6,196 nucleotides of DNA. It comes from Odoribacteraceae bacterium. Lineage in GTDB: Bacteria > Bacteroidota > Bacteroidia > Bacteroidales > Marinifilaceae. The stretch spans positions 1 to 6,196 of the forward strand of contig JAIRKS010000228.1 in assembly GCA_031259905.1 (NCBI GenBank), read 5' to 3'. A program made the translations under genes and the position numbers. The notes under the pieces were generated by a model. That model did no database searches. It saw nothing but the letters and a program-made list of their open reading frames with translations, and was not told the origin of the DNA. Shown here piece after piece: positions 6,073 through 6,196 of the stretch (the stretch's first letter is position 1; the number at the start of each line of letters is the position of its first letter).

Positions 6073-6196
6073 ATGAAAATATCCATTGTGGAAGTGCAGA
6101 AAATACTGGAGAAATCCGGTTATTATGATGTGCTCCAGACGAAACAGGTAGTTCTTACGGAGAGCGTTGATTCCATTTATTACTATGCCATGCTTG
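6073..6196 (+). CDS. Partial unrecognised protein, N-terminal part, cut by window edge
   Basis: This frame starts with MKISIVEVQKILEKSG and stays open to the window edge, giving 41 complete codons. The N-terminal part looks like an amphipathic helix (VEVQKILEKS), followed by YYDVLQ and a VDSIYYYAML stretch. It reads like a cytosolic protein, but I recognise no family. The same frame is open back to a TGA at 5971-5973, so a TTG start at 5998 is possible; that would add 25 residues that are hydrophobic and signal-like. Codon use is AT-rich and unlike that of the cmk-priA block. The candidate promoter and palindrome upstream may control it. Existence of a gene is likely but the start is uncertain. 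Confidence 0.4.
   Translation, partial: MKISIVEVQKILEKSGYYDVLQTKQVVLTESVDSIYYYAML

Overview
This window looks like a core-genome piece of a high-GC member of the Bacteroidota, probably Bacteroidales. Three things suggest this. The gene order cmk-ispH-pfkA is familiar from that group. A perfect Bacteroidota-type -7 box (TAnnTTTG) lies just upstream of cmk. Clear Shine-Dalgarno sequences are absent before the genes. The exact taxon cannot be read from the sequence, and the assignment rests on recalled synteny and promoter form rather than a search.

Positions 1-5116 hold four housekeeping genes on the + strand in one tight array: cmk (CMP kinase), ispH (last enzyme of the MEP isoprenoid pathway), pfkA (ATP-type 6-phosphofructokinase) and priA (primosomal helicase for replication restart). 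cmk and ispH overlap by 17 nt. ispH as read overlaps the start of pfkA by 31 nt. pfkA and priA are 29 nt apart. The genes probably form one transcription unit from a promoter at about 60-67, although their functions are not linked in one pathway. All four carry the expected catalytic motifs. Positions 1-59 are purine/G-rich and hold no gene I can support.

From 5117 the character changes sharply. GC falls from about 73% (44/60, counted at 4861-4920) to about 27% (16/60, counted at 5821-5880). Positions 5117-5324 are a non-coding gap after priA with a possible long RNA stem. Positions 5325-5807 on the - strand encode a small zinc-ribbon membrane protein of unknown function. Positions 5808-6072 are an AT-rich divergent intergenic region with A-tracts, an 18-bp perfect palindrome and candidate promoters on both strands. 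A partial, unrecognised + strand reading frame runs off the right edge.

I see no CRISPR array, tRNA, rRNA, transposase or recognisable defence system. The part most worth following is the boundary and the AT-rich right end, which could be the edge of an accessory region continuing past position 6196.
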